From: Hoylesella nanceiensis DSM 19126 = JCM 15639
GTDB taxonomy: Bacteria > Bacteroidota > Bacteroidia > Bacteroidales > Bacteroidaceae
Length of the DNA: 64,000 bases
Direction of reading: 5' to 3'
Assembly (NCBI RefSeq): GCF_000379965.1
Contig: NZ_KB904334.1
Span: 25,146 to 89,145 of the forward strand
Under the pieces are notes generated by a model. It had not been told where the DNA came from, ran no database searches, and saw only the letters and a list, made by a program, of their open reading frames with translations. Positions 46,595 to 55,700 of the stretch are shown piece by piece (positions within the stretch are counted from its first letter, which is position 1; every line of letters begins with the position of its first letter). A program made the translations under genes and the position numbers.

Positions 46595-46912
46595 CTAATC
46601 TACTGTTATTTCGTTGGGCACATGCTCGGTGTAGGTAGCACGTTTTTTGTTGCGTTGTTGGTTGGGTTTGTTACCCTCAGGCTTGTTCTTTTTCTCTCTG
46701 TTGTTATTTCTCTTTTGCTGATTGTCGAATCGTTTTGGGCGATTATCTTTTTGCAAAGAGCAGCCAATAACAAACATAACGATGCTTAGTAAGCATAAAA
46801 CCACCAAGCAAACTACTGATGTATTGCTAAATCCTGCACATGCTATTATTAATGAACCTGCTGCAACTAACTTTGCAACATCTATCAACCATTTTCCAAA
46901 TTCTTTTTTCAT
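46595..46912 (-). CDS. Small membrane protein, DUF6722-like
   Basis: 105 residues: MKKEFGKWLIDVAKLVAAG start, two hydrophobic helices (about 14-30 and 33-50), then a highly charged, Asn/Lys/Arg-rich disordered tail (from about 56). The N-terminal half resembles the short Bacteroidetes family I know as DUF6722; the basic tail is unusual and could bind nucleic acid or membrane lipid. It precedes clpS by 92 nt on the same strand. Function unknown. Confidence 0.68.
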   Translation of the reverse strand: MKKEFGKWLIDVAKLVAAGSLIIACAGFSNTSVVCLVVLCLLSIVMFVIGCSLQKDNRPKRFDNQQKRNNNREKKNKPEGNKPNQQRNKKRATYTEHVPNEITVD

Positions 46913-47067
46913 TGTTCTATGTTTATCTGTTTTTACTATCTTGCCAATATCCTAAAAGAACATATTGGCTTATCTATTTCATTTCTCGACTATTATCTTA
47001 TGAGTTGTTTTTCATCATTTTCTCTTTGCCGACACATCGAATAAAGGATAATAGTCGTATTGTTTTG

Positions 47068-47075
47068 CAAATATA
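47068..47075 (-). promoter_or_regulatory. -7 promoter element upstream of the DUF6722-like/clpS genes
   Basis: Minus strand TATATTTG matches TAnnTTTG, about 155 nt before the small membrane protein gene. No -33 TTG at standard spacing. Confidence 0.35.
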
Positions 47076-47161
47076 CATTATTTATTTTATATAATAGTAG
47101 TTCGTTTACAATAAAACACTTTTTCTGCGATTGTTTGGCATTGCTAACTTGTTTATTTTTA

Positions 47162-47342
47162 GAAAGATAGCCAACTGCAAAGCGAAAGTTATGACTTTAC
47201 CTGCCAAAAGCATTGTTTTTAGATGTCAATTGCATTGCTTTTGCTCAGTAATATCAATGCTTTTAAAGCGAAAAGAAAAGGACTTGATTTTCTGTTATAA
47301 TACTATCCCTTTTCAACTGCAATTGAACTGTTTGAAAAAGCA
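47162..47342. repeat. 22-bp tandem repeat array E (between divergent genes)
   Basis: Units start at 47162, 47184, 47206, 47228, 47250 and 47272, then after a 5-nt slip at 47299 and 47321. The best units are 47206-47271, with cores such as AAAAGCATTGTTTTT, AATTGCATTGCTTTT and AATATCAATGCTTTT. This array, the two promoter regions and plain AT-rich sequence make up the 642-nt gap between the divergent small membrane protein and DUF805 genes. Confidence 0.78.
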
Positions 47343-47399
47343 TTATATTTATTTTAAAGGAGAATTGAAAAAAGAATATAAAAAAAATAAGGTTATCGA

Positions 47400-47430
47400 T
47401 TGAATTGTTTTACTTTTTTTGTTACCTTTG
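47400..47430 (+). promoter_or_regulatory. Promoter of the first DUF805 gene
   Basis: TTG (47400-47402), 20 nt, TACCTTTG (47423-47430); leader about 118 nt. Confidence 0.55.
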
Positions 47431-47554
47431 TGCGACAAATAATCTTTTTTACAACGATGTGCAGAAGCTTTAACCTGCCTTTGTGAACGATTTGTAATGA
47501 GATTGAACCTTTAGAACTTTAAACACAATTATTAATTAATAAAAAATTACTATT

Positions 47555-47977
47555 ATGACATTTACAGAATCAATTCAAACTTGTTTTAAAAAGTGGCGCA
47601 CAGTAAAAGGAACTGCATCAAGAAGTGAATACTGGTTTTTCAATTTATTTATTGCTTTAATTGCAATTCCATTGTTTATTCTTTTCTTTGTAACTGCAGG
47701 AAACACAGGAGATCATAGCAGTGGAACAGCAGGTTTACTAGTTCTTGGAGTATTAATCGTATTCTATATTTGCATATTACCAGCTTCTATATGTGCAACA
47801 GTACGCCGATTACACGACATTGGCAAGCCAGGTACTTACTATTTCGTGAGCTTTATCCCTTATGTTGGTAGCGCAATTCTACTTTATTTCTTAGTTCAAC
47901 CAACAAAAGAAGACAGCCCTTACAGAGAAGACAAAGTGAACTTACTTGACGAATGGAACAAGGAAGCTGAACTATAA
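47555..47977 (+). CDS. DUF805 family membrane protein (copy 1)
   Basis: A 140-residue protein with the DUF805 pattern: FTESIQTCFKKWRTVKGTASRSEYWFFNLF, three to four membrane helices, CATVRRLHDIGKPG between helices, and a C-terminal VQPTKEDSPYREDK. The RRLHDxGK motif is the family hallmark. No biochemical role is known; these are inner-membrane proteins. It has its own promoter and terminator and a close paralogue downstream. Confidence 0.92.
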   Translation: MTFTESIQTCFKKWRTVKGTASRSEYWFFNLFIALIAIPLFILFFVTAGNTGDHSSGTAGLLVLGVLIVFYICILPASICATVRRLHDIGKPGTYYFVSFIPYVGSAILLYFLVQPTKEDSPYREDKVNLLDEWNKEAEL

Positions 47978-47983
47978 TATAAC

Positions 47984-48024
47984 AACCACCTTTTATTTAC
48001 CACAAAATAAAAGGTGGTTTTGCT
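47984..48024 (+). terminator. Intrinsic terminator of the first DUF805 gene
   Basis: AACCACCTTTTATTT (47984-47998) pairs with AAATAAAAGGTGGTT (48005-48019), 15 bp with a 6-nt loop, then TTTGCTTT. Confidence 0.88.
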
Positions 48025-48106
48025 TTATATCACTATCGAACTGCAATAAAGAACAAATTCCAACAAATAGACTTTCAAAACAAAAGACAATGATTGAGCA
48101 AATCAC

Positions 48107-48136
48107 TTGCTATGAGGTAGAGGTTCTGTATCTTTG
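48107..48136 (+). promoter_or_regulatory. Promoter of the second DUF805 gene
   Basis: TTG (48107-48109), 19 nt, TATCTTTG (48129-48136), 33 nt before the ATG. Confidence 0.65.
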
Positions 48137-48169
48137 TTTTTCGCTATAAACATATCAAAAAATAAGATA

Positions 48170-48592
48170 ATGACATTCTTCGAATCTATTCAAACTTGTT
48201 TCAAAAAGTCGTTCATTACAACAGGAACAGCATCGAGAAGTGAATACTTCTACTTCGCCGCATTTGTCTATTTAATGACCAATTCATTATTGCTTCTTTT
48301 CCTATTAACTATTATTGCCAACTTAGATGCCCTTCTTGAAAAGGAAGGAATATTGCTTTTAAGTCTATTAGTCTTGTTTTCTATCAGCGTATTGCCTGCT
48401 TCTATCAGTGTAACCATACGTCGATTGCACGACATGGGCAAGTCGGGTGCTAACTTTTTCATTGGCTTTATCCCTTTAATAGGGCCATTTATTCTGCTCT
48501 ATTACTTAGTTCAACCAACCAAAGAAGACAGTTTTTACAGAGAAGAAAGAGCCAACCTACTTGATAATTGGCACAGAGAAGCAGAACAATAA
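48170..48592 (+). CDS. DUF805 family membrane protein (copy 2)
   Basis: 140 residues from the ATG at 48170; the in-frame upstream ATG at 48134 lies inside the promoter's -7 element. It is close to copy 1 at both ends (FFESIQTCFKKSFITTGTASRSEYFYF; VTIRRLHDMGKSGANFFIGFIP; LVQPTKEDSFYREERANLLDNWHREAEQ) and diverged in the first two membrane helices, consistent with an old tandem duplication. Function unknown. Confidence 0.92.
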   Translation: MTFFESIQTCFKKSFITTGTASRSEYFYFAAFVYLMTNSLLLLFLLTIIANLDALLEKEGILLLSLLVLFSISVLPASISVTIRRLHDMGKSGANFFIGFIPLIGPFILLYYLVQPTKEDSFYREERANLLDNWHREAEQ

Positions 48593-48734
48593 CAGAGTAA
48601 CTACCTTTTATTTAACGATGAACAAGAGGTGTTTTTGCATTATACAGCTATCGAACTGCAATAAAACCACAAGAATGTGCGTTATTAATGAAAACGAAAT
48701 AAGCTTGATTTGAGCAGCGAAAACAATTATAACA

Positions 48735-49136
48735 ATGGCAAATAAAAAAGAATATGCAGCTAAAAACCTTGCTTGGTTAGAAGAAAAAAGCAAGGAAGAG
48801 GGTGTTAAACCACTTGCAAAAGGCATTTATTATAAGGTTATTAAGAGCGCAGAAAAAAGCGATAAGCACCCCACTCCACGCAACATTATCACCGCACATT
48901 ATTCGGGTTACACCATTAATGGAAAGAAATTCGACAGCAGTAGAGGCGGTGCTCCATTGGCAATGCGCCTTAGTGACTTGATCGAAGGCTGGATAATTGC
49001 TCTTGGACACATGTCGGTTGGCGACCGATGGGAGATCTATTTGCCTGCCAACTGTGGTTATGGACGTTTCTCTCAGCCTGGTATTCCTGCCCATTCTACC
49101 CTTATTTTCGACATTGAACTATTGGGAATTATGTAG
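48735..49136 (+). CDS. FKBP-type peptidyl-prolyl cis-trans isomerase
   Basis: A 133-residue protein with one FKBP domain (IITAHYSGYTINGKKFDSS; LIEGWIIALGHMSVGDRWEIYLPANCGYG; IPAHSTLIFDIELL). No signal peptide, so cytoplasmic. The N-terminal 35 residues form a charged helix, as in FkpA/Mip-like chaperone arms but shorter. It accelerates prolyl isomerisation in folding proteins. A small CACCTC/GAGGTG hairpin (49173-49189) separates it from the next gene. Confidence 0.93.
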   Translation: MANKKEYAAKNLAWLEEKSKEEGVKPLAKGIYYKVIKSAEKSDKHPTPRNIITAHYSGYTINGKKFDSSRGGAPLAMRLSDLIEGWIIALGHMSVGDRWEIYLPANCGYGRFSQPGIPAHSTLIFDIELLGIM

Positions 49137-49231
49137 AAAGACATTGTTTCTTTCACTCAACACCCTATAAAACACCTCCTATTGAGGTGAAAACAAAGGA
49201 GATATAACTTAAAGATTTAAATATAACAATT

Positions 49232-49669
49232 ATGAGAAAATTTCTTTTAATGGCGCTTTTCGCCATCACAAGTAGTCTTGCTTTTGGACAAGAGTTGGGC
49301 GTTCAGGCTGTGTATGGCACCGACTTAGATCAGTTTGGATTAGGTATTAAAGGCAGAACAATGCTCGATAAACGAGTAAGAGGAGCGGCTTCGTTCGACT
49401 ATCTCTTTGCTAACGACGACCATTGGGCATGGAACATCAATGCAGATGTGCACTACTTGTTTCCACAACGCAGTAAGTTTACCCTCTATCCTCTTGCTGG
49501 TTTAACCTTTTATCATGCACGTGGATACAGCAAATTGGGCCTTAACTTAGGCGGAGGAGTTGATTATTCGCTCAACAATAAAGTGAAATTGAATTTTGAA
49601 CCCAAGTTCCAATTACTCGGACATTATAACCAAGTGGTTCTAAGTTTTGGTGTATTGTTTAAGATTTAA
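49232..49669 (+). CDS. Small outer-membrane beta-barrel protein (copy 1)
   Basis: A 145-residue protein with signal peptide RKFLLMALFAITSSLAFG and alternating-hydrophobicity strands (LGVQAVYGTD, GLGIKGRTML, GAASFDYLF, WNINADVHYLF, FTLYPLAGLTFYHA, LGLNLGGGVDYSLNN, KLNFEPKFQLLG) ending with a strand closed by a short basic tail (VVLSFGVLFKI). That fits an eight-stranded OmpX/OmpA-like barrel. Role unknown; a paralogue lies 506 nt downstream. Confidence 0.82.
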   Translation: MRKFLLMALFAITSSLAFGQELGVQAVYGTDLDQFGLGIKGRTMLDKRVRGAASFDYLFANDDHWAWNINADVHYLFPQRSKFTLYPLAGLTFYHARGYSKLGLNLGGGVDYSLNNKVKLNFEPKFQLLGHYNQVVLSFGVLFKI

Positions 49670-49707
49670 CATCAAATCAAAATATAAAGACAATATCATT
49701 CAAATCT

Positions 49708-49839
49708 AAAAGCAGTGCTATTGATTTATAAAAGCACTGAGTTTACCTGCTAAAAGCATTGCTATTGCACCCCAAAAGCAATGCTTTTTTATATCCCCTT
49801 GTTGCTATTGATTTTAAAAGGGCAAAGACTTCACCTGAA
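49708..49839. repeat. 22-bp tandem repeat array F (best preserved)
   Basis: Six contiguous units with starts at 49708, 49730, 49752, 49774, 49796 and 49818. The first four share the head AAAAGCA and cores such as AAAAGCAGTGCTATT, AAAAGCATTGCTATT and AAAAGCAATGCTTTT; the last two are decayed. Apart from this array and the promoter below, the 506-nt gap between the two barrel genes shows only AT-rich sequence. Confidence 0.85.
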
Positions 49840-49999
49840 AGAACACCTCACTTTGCTCCCTTTTTCGCTTATATATAATAAGATATAAATTGCAAATACG
49901 ATGCATCAACATAATAAACCTAAAGCTTTATACATATATTAACAATGTGAATATTCTTTATAAAAAGTATTTATTTATACAAAATATAGTGGTAAAACA

Positions 50000-50029
50000 T
50001 TGCATGTAAAACATAAAGATGTATCTTTG
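50000..50029 (+). promoter_or_regulatory. Promoter of the second barrel gene
   Basis: TTG (50000-50002), 19 nt, TATCTTTG (50022-50029). The predicted leader is about 140 nt, unusually long for the genes here. Confidence 0.62.
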
Positions 50030-50175
50030 TGACGAATTTAGGCGAAATATTGAAGAAGACGAACTATGCAATGACATATTTTTTATTCAATATTAGCAAT
50101 AGGATAATACAAAAAAATCAACTTTAAGAAACTATATTTTATATATAAATTCTTTTAACCCTAAAAAAAAAAACA

Positions 50176-50652
50176 ATGAAGAAAATTATTTTCATGGCGT
50201 TTTTCGCATTAGTTAGCACTTTTGCAAGCGCACAAGAACTTGGAGTTCACGGTTTATTTAGAACAGATTCTGGTAACTTTGGTGTTGGTGTTCAAGGCCG
50301 TTACAACTTCACTAAAGAAATTAGAGGAGCTGCTTCTTTCAACTATTACTTCAAAAGTAACAACGTTTCTGCATGGGATATCAACGCAAATGCACAATAT
50401 CTATTCCCATTAAAGAAAGGTTTCACTATTTATCCATTTGCAGGTTTAAGCTACCTTCACTCTTCATACAGCTATGATTTAGAGTATGTTGGTATTAAGA
50501 GCCAAGGTGCTGGCAAGCTAGGTCTTAACCTTGGTGGTGGTCTTGACTATCAATTAAACGACAAAGTTAAGCTTAATGTTGAACCAAGATTCCAACTTAT
50601 AAGCGGTTTCAACGAACTAGTTCTTAACGTAGGTGTTGTTTATAACCTATAA
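50176..50652 (+). CDS. Small outer-membrane beta-barrel protein (copy 2)
   Basis: 158 residues, signal peptide KKIIFMAFFALVSTFASA, then strands matching copy 1 one for one (LGVHGLF, GVGVQGRYNF, GAASFNYYF, WDINANAQYLFP, FTIYPFAGLSYLHS, LGLNLGGGLDYQLNDKVKLNVEPRFQL) with a longer loop (YDLEYVGIKSQGAG). Codons are more uniform than in copy 1 (many GTT, CTT, AAC), which suggests high expression. Ends at a strong terminator. Confidence 0.84.
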   Translation: MKKIIFMAFFALVSTFASAQELGVHGLFRTDSGNFGVGVQGRYNFTKEIRGAASFNYYFKSNNVSAWDINANAQYLFPLKKGFTIYPFAGLSYLHSSYSYDLEYVGIKSQGAGKLGLNLGGGLDYQLNDKVKLNVEPRFQLISGFNELVLNVGVVYNL

Positions 50653-50683
50653 TTAAGTAGACTACATACAATAAGTAGATATA

Positions 50684-50720
50684 AAAAATCCTTAGAACAA
50701 CATGAGTTCTAAGGATTTTT
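50684..50720. terminator. Bidirectional intrinsic terminator
   Basis: AAAAATCCTTAGAAC (50684-50698) pairs with GTTCTAAGGATTTTT (50706-50720), 15 bp with a 7-nt loop. It ends the barrel gene on the plus strand and the DUF4435 gene on the minus strand. Confidence 0.9.
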
Positions 50721-50741
50721 CTTTTTATATTACACCTTGAT

Positions 50742-51734
50742 TTATATCTTTAATATTCGCCTAACATCATCGTTTATCTTTTGATAAATATCGCTTTGCA
50801 TAAAGCCCGTATGCCTTTTTAAAAGCAATTGTACGTCTTCTACACTGTGTTTGTAGCCCGACAGCTCATTATTGTATTGCACATCGTGCACAGCTCGACG
50901 CATAATCTCTCGTTCTCGCTCTGTTCTTAGTTTGGCACACACCTGCTTTAACAATGGCAACACGATATTATCTAAAAGGAAATGACCTTGTATATATAAA
51001 TAGGTGTTATGGCTTTGCACTCCAATTTGTCGCAATTCTTGTTTCAACTCCTCATATTCTTTTAGCGCATAGGGCAGATGTCGTTGCAAACGTTCTACCT
51101 TTTTATTCACTCTAAGCTCTAATTGTTCGAGGCTCTTCGACACGTTTCGCAAGTCGATGGAACCCAAATCAATGATAGAAAGCAGGTCGCTCATCGAAAA
51201 GTCTTTATACTTTAGCTTTCTATAATGCCATATATTCCAAACAAACAGAGGATAAATAATTTTTGAATAGCTTTCTAAAAATTGCTCAAATTGAAACGAA
51301 TTTCGGTCGTTTAGGGTAGCCATTACGCACAAACGATGCAACGATGGGGCATAACATTGTAGGTTTTCGATGGCATAAGCATAGGTGTGCAACACAAAAG
51401 CATTGTTTACCACTGTTTTAGACGTTGGAGTTGCACCTTGAAGAAGATAGTCGTAGTCGGCATCTACACAGGCAATCATGTGCTCACCCATATTCTCTTG
51501 CAACAAATTAGCCAACACTCGCTTCTTACCTTTGGTTAAATTCTGATGCGAAGGCAACATCACTTCAAAATAACGCTTATCGTTTTCATAAGCATCAAGA
51601 ATGTTTCTCCAAAACGAAACATCATCATAACTCTCTACATAAGCCACAATTCGTTGCCTATGCGTTTTGCCTTTCAAAGCATTTAGCGCATTGAAATAGT
51701 TGCTATTGACATTATTTAAAAGGGTTCTTGCCAT
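50742..51734 (-). CDS. DUF4435 (TOPRIM-like) protein, partner of the neighbouring ATPase
   Basis: A 330-residue protein whose first 150 residues fit DUF4435: RIVAYVESYDDVSFWRNIL with Glu34, a Lys-rich turn (TKGKKRVL) and MIACVDADYDYLL with Asp91 and Asp93, the acidic pattern of a TOPRIM metal site, followed by VLHTYAYAIENLQCY. The rest is helical. DUF4435 proteins act with ABC-type ATPases in OLD-like systems and as AriB in PARIS. It starts 11 nt after the ATPase gene, so the pair is co-expressed. A core cellular role is also possible. Confidence 0.8.
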   Translation of the reverse strand: MARTLLNNVNSNYFNALNALKGKTHRQRIVAYVESYDDVSFWRNILDAYENDKRYFEVMLPSHQNLTKGKKRVLANLLQENMGEHMIACVDADYDYLLQGATPTSKTVVNNAFVLHTYAYAIENLQCYAPSLHRLCVMATLNDRNSFQFEQFLESYSKIIYPLFVWNIWHYRKLKYKDFSMSDLLSIIDLGSIDLRNVSKSLEQLELRVNKKVERLQRHLPYALKEYEELKQELRQIGVQSHNTYLYIQGHFLLDNIVLPLLKQVCAKLRTEREREIMRRAVHDVQYNNELSGYKHSVEDVQLLLKRHTGFMQSDIYQKINDDVRRILKI

Positions 51735-51745
51735 GCTTCGAAGAG

Positions 51746-52558
51746 TTATTTCACGATGTCGTTCACCTCAGTTACACAATCAATCCAACCATTCATGATA
51801 ACTGCTGGTGAGTGAGTGGTGAGGATAATCTGCACATTGGGATTGAGTTGCAAAATAAGTTGAATGAGTTGTTGTTGCCAATCTACATGTAAGCTGGCCT
51901 CAGGTTCGTCCATTAAAAGCACAAAAGGCTCATTATTCTCTACCAAAACGGTAAGTAGAATAATCAAAATCTGCTTTTCTCCACTCGATAAACAATGCAC
52001 ATCTAACTGACGATTGCCCATCTTAAAGAGTACTTCATTTGCCGTTCTGATGATGGTTTTACCTGTGTCTGCAAACAAGTTGTCGATGATGTTTTGGAAA
52101 AGTGTTTTGGGTTGTGCCAGCTGTTGCGCCTCTTCTGCGGCTGTTGCAGAGCCACTTTGCAACACTTCTATCATCTTATTGCCTATGTTTACCTGATAGT
52201 TGAGGTATTGTCTTTGTAGCTCATAGAGCTGTTTATCAAGCTCACTCACCCACAATCCTGTGTTACGCAATAGCTCATCTGCATGCGGAAGGGGTTTATC
52301 GAACGACCTTATCACTCCAAAACGAATGTTATTTGCATCGTTTGGAACTACCTTTAGACTTACACCTTGATGCTGTAGAGAACCTGTTTTATTGAAGTTT
52401 GAAATGCACTTAATAAGCTTATTAAGAATGGTTGTTTTGCCAACACCATTTATTCCACTTAATATATTCACATGTTCATTAAGGTTCCACACAATATGTT
52501 TATTGTTGTCCCACAACGAATCGATTTCTATTTGAGTGATATAGTTTACTGGTGTCAT
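51746..52558 (-). CDS. ABC-type AAA ATPase paired with DUF4435
   Basis: 270 residues, with Walker A GINGVGKT (35-42), a helical insert (about 100-150), signature LSSGEKQ (190-196), Walker B FVLLMDEPE (D217, E218) and H-loop TTHSP (His249). This is the compact RecF/OLD-type ABC ATPase head with no long coiled coil and no fused TOPRIM; that part is supplied by the next gene 11 nt downstream. It is shorter than the AriA of PARIS as I recall it, so the pair is PARIS-like in design rather than a confident member. Confidence 0.85.
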   Translation of the reverse strand: MTPVNYITQIEIDSLWDNNKHIVWNLNEHVNILSGINGVGKTTILNKLIKCISNFNKTGSLQHQGVSLKVVPNDANNIRFGVIRSFDKPLPHADELLRNTGLWVSELDKQLYELQRQYLNYQVNIGNKMIEVLQSGSATAAEEAQQLAQPKTLFQNIIDNLFADTGKTIIRTANEVLFKMGNRQLDVHCLSSGEKQILIILLTVLVENNEPFVLLMDEPEASLHVDWQQQLIQLILQLNPNVQIILTTHSPAVIMNGWIDCVTEVNDIVK

Positions 52559-52604
52559 AATTGTTTTATGTTTAGAAGGTTAAAACTATATAGCTGTCGT
52601 GTTA

Positions 52605-52612
52605 CAAATATA
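52605..52612 (-). promoter_or_regulatory. -7 promoter element for the ATPase-DUF4435 pair
   Basis: Minus strand TATATTTG matches TAnnTTTG, 46 nt before the ATPase ATG; no -33 TTG at standard spacing. Confidence 0.38.
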
Positions 52613-52625
52613 ACAAGAAATAAAT

Positions 52626-52652
52626 AAAGAATGCCTTTTTGTGGCATTCTTT
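52626..52652 (-). terminator. Intrinsic terminator of ruvA-sprA
   Basis: AAAGAATGCC (52626-52635) pairs with GGCATTCTTT (52643-52652) around a 7-nt loop, about 80 nt past the sprA stop. Confidence 0.75.
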
Positions 52653-52731
52653 TTCTATCGAATTACATTTTATTGGGGGGATTTCTGCTTTCTAAAAAAG
52701 CCTCATCGTCTGCCAATTACAGCACAAGCGA

Positions 52732-55700
52732 TTAGCGAGTGAGCGAGAACTTCATGCTCAAACCAAAGTCTTGCGTTGTAGTTGGATAGCTATTGTTCGA
52801 CAAGAGTGGAACATTGGTTTGTCGATCGTAGTAGAAACTCATCGTAATGAGGCGTGAGAAGGTGTAATCTGCCATGAAACTGAGTTTGAAAGCGGTGTTA
52901 CCCATGCTCGCATTACTTGTCTTTGACATGATATCTCTACTGATTGCGGCTTGCTTTCGATAACTAACATCTAATCGAAGATTGAGGTTATTGTTTACGC
53001 CCGATGTGGTTTTAGAACCCGAACTATTTGCATTAGCAGTGTTTTTGCTCTTCGATTTGGTTCTTTTTCGTGTGGGTGCGCCCCAGCCAAAGGGCTTAAA
53101 ATCATTGATACGATAACCCATTCCCAATACCCAGTCGTTGCTTGTTGCCTCGTTAATCTGCACACTTGTGGTGCTTAAGCTAAGCACTCGGGTGGTACGA
53201 TACTCTAAACGGGTGGTTAAGTTGTTGTTAAATGTAACATCAACTCCTAACAATGGCGAGAACGACTCATTGATACTCACCATCGATACATTATATCTAC
53301 TACTTGGAACAGGCGCATTTGTGGTGGCATCTGTAATGAAACCAAGTCCATTCATGTACTCTTGATAAGTGCTAAACGAGCTGTATGAGCCTATAGCAAA
53401 CAAGCTCTTATAGCTGTGATTGATGTTAACACTCTTGAAAACATCTCTAAACCAAGGCAATTGAGATAAGCCACTGTAACGCAATGTCCAGTTGGGTAGC
53501 AACTGAGAAAGCGTTGGGAAGATCTTTAAAGAGCCTCTTCCGCTACTTGTATAGCTTGAAAGAAAGGCTGGAATAAGCACATCTGCGCTGTATTTGTTTA
53601 CACTTCCATTGGTAGGATTAAAGGCTTGACCTGCATATATTGTTCCTGTTGGATAGATACTACCTACATATTGCGCCTCTACTCTATCACGGAAGGCATC
53701 TAACGAGTTGCAGAATCGATCGAAAGAAGCACTATAATAGCCATTTGAAGCATTTCCACTGCCATCGAATGCCGACTTAATAGCGAGCGTTGTCATGGTG
53801 AATGAGCCGCTTTCGGTTGTGGGTCTGCCTGCATACATATATTGAATGCTCTTCGTTTTGTTGGTCAATCGAGTTGCATGCAAATCTATCTTTAAATTCT
53901 TTATAGGCTCTAATGTGGCTCTAATTTGTAGATCTTCGGTGCTATTAGTGGTGGCAGGCGTTGCTATAGAGTCGTTCACTACCAACCAATTGTTGCGCAA
54001 TGCCTTATCAATATACGAGTCGTCGATGGTTCCAAAGGCGAAATCAAGACCTGGAGACATCACTCCTATATTGCGAGTTTGACCAAATGCGGCTCCAATA
54101 GTAGGTCGGAAGCCTGGCAATGCCATTCCATATTGACTGCGATAGCTTATTCCAACGTTGCGAACCATCATCAACAAACGAGCCAAACTTTGTGTTGTTT
54201 TATACCAACCCTTATTGTCTAAAGGCTCTTTAGGGGTGATGGTGATCTTTAACTTCTGTGCACTATCTACCTTATTGGTGATCTTTAAGCCATTAGAGCC
54301 AATCTTTCTATATTTCAACTTAAATAGCTTTCCATTCTCTGTGCGTGCTACTACCATTAAACGTTTGGTGTTTTTGCTGTGCATCACCTGTATGGTTGTG
54401 TCGGGAAGCAATGTTATTTCTTGCTCAAAACTATGTTGATTTTTAGGAAGATTGCGTTTTTGTTCCTCAATCTTCGCATCTTTTTTATCTTTAACCAGCT
54501 TCTTATCGTCGACCTTCTTCTTTCGTTCTACAGGGCGATTCGCCATCTTATTGAATCTATCATTTGCCTTTTTCAAGAACGGAATGTTGTTATATAGACG
54601 CTCCATGTTAAAGGTTCCATTGATATTTAGCACCCTTGTGTTGACAATTGTGTTACCAAGAAAAGCCCCATTTGTGGTCTCACTGCCCCTAGTCCAATTG
54701 TAAGTGGCGTTGTAAGTGATATCACTATTCACCCAATTAAATGCAGGTATGAGCTGAAGAGGAAGCTGATAAGACAGAGTAAACGACTGATTGTAACTCA
54801 AAGGCTTTCCAAATTTCTTGATACTTGTCCACACTGAGTCCTTCCAAGCATGATAACGATCGGGATAAAGGTCCTTATTCACAGGCGTGTAGGGCTCTTC
54901 TATCTCCGAGTTAGTGGCACTTTGGAAGTTCATATGAATGTTTTGGGTAAGATCCCAGCGCACTGCAAAGTCTCTATTCCATAGGAATTGGCGGTTAAAA
55001 GTGAGCGGAAGGCCTGTAGTTGATAAGGTTTCCATGTCTCTTTCCTGCAGTTCATAGTAGTTTCTAACCATCTCTGAGCCGAAAGAAACGCTTTGTGGTA
55101 ACCAATTAAGGCCAAATCTGCGGAGCAAGTCGAGCCATTTTGAACGATTCTTCATATTCTTGAATGGTTCAAAAGGCGTATAAACGGGAGTCCAATTATA
55201 GTTCATTGCGCCTCGCCAGTTATCTTCTTTCTCGTAAACAGTGGTGTGTCCTGTTGTATATCGATGTGAATGACTATACGAAAAGGTGAAGTTTGCAGGG
55301 TCATAAGGCATTGGATGTCTCTTATTTTGAATGCCCACACGCACATTAGACAATGAGAAATTGGTGTTAACTGTCTTCGTTACAGCTATACTTTCAATCG
55401 AATCACGCTCTACTTTATTCTTAGTAGCTTCTAAACTCTCATTTAATAGAAGATCAGTGTCGAGCGGATTGTACTTAGGACGGGTCTCTTCATGGGTAAC
55501 TGAGTAATAAAGAGGAGCCGATACCTTTGCTTTTTCAGGGAAGAACTTACCTAACTCAACGCTAGTTGTAATGCTATAGTTCTTGTAATTGTCCTTTGCT
55601 CGCTGGTTAACTCCCTCTTCTAAGCCACCAAATCCTTCAGAAACGTAACGACCTTGCATATTCACTGTTCCCAAATCAGATAGCTGTAGGTTCAAATTTC

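Noticed and set aside
47131-47403. 90-codon plus-strand frame
   Set aside because: It covers repeat array E and AT-rich promoter DNA; no start context or recognisable protein.
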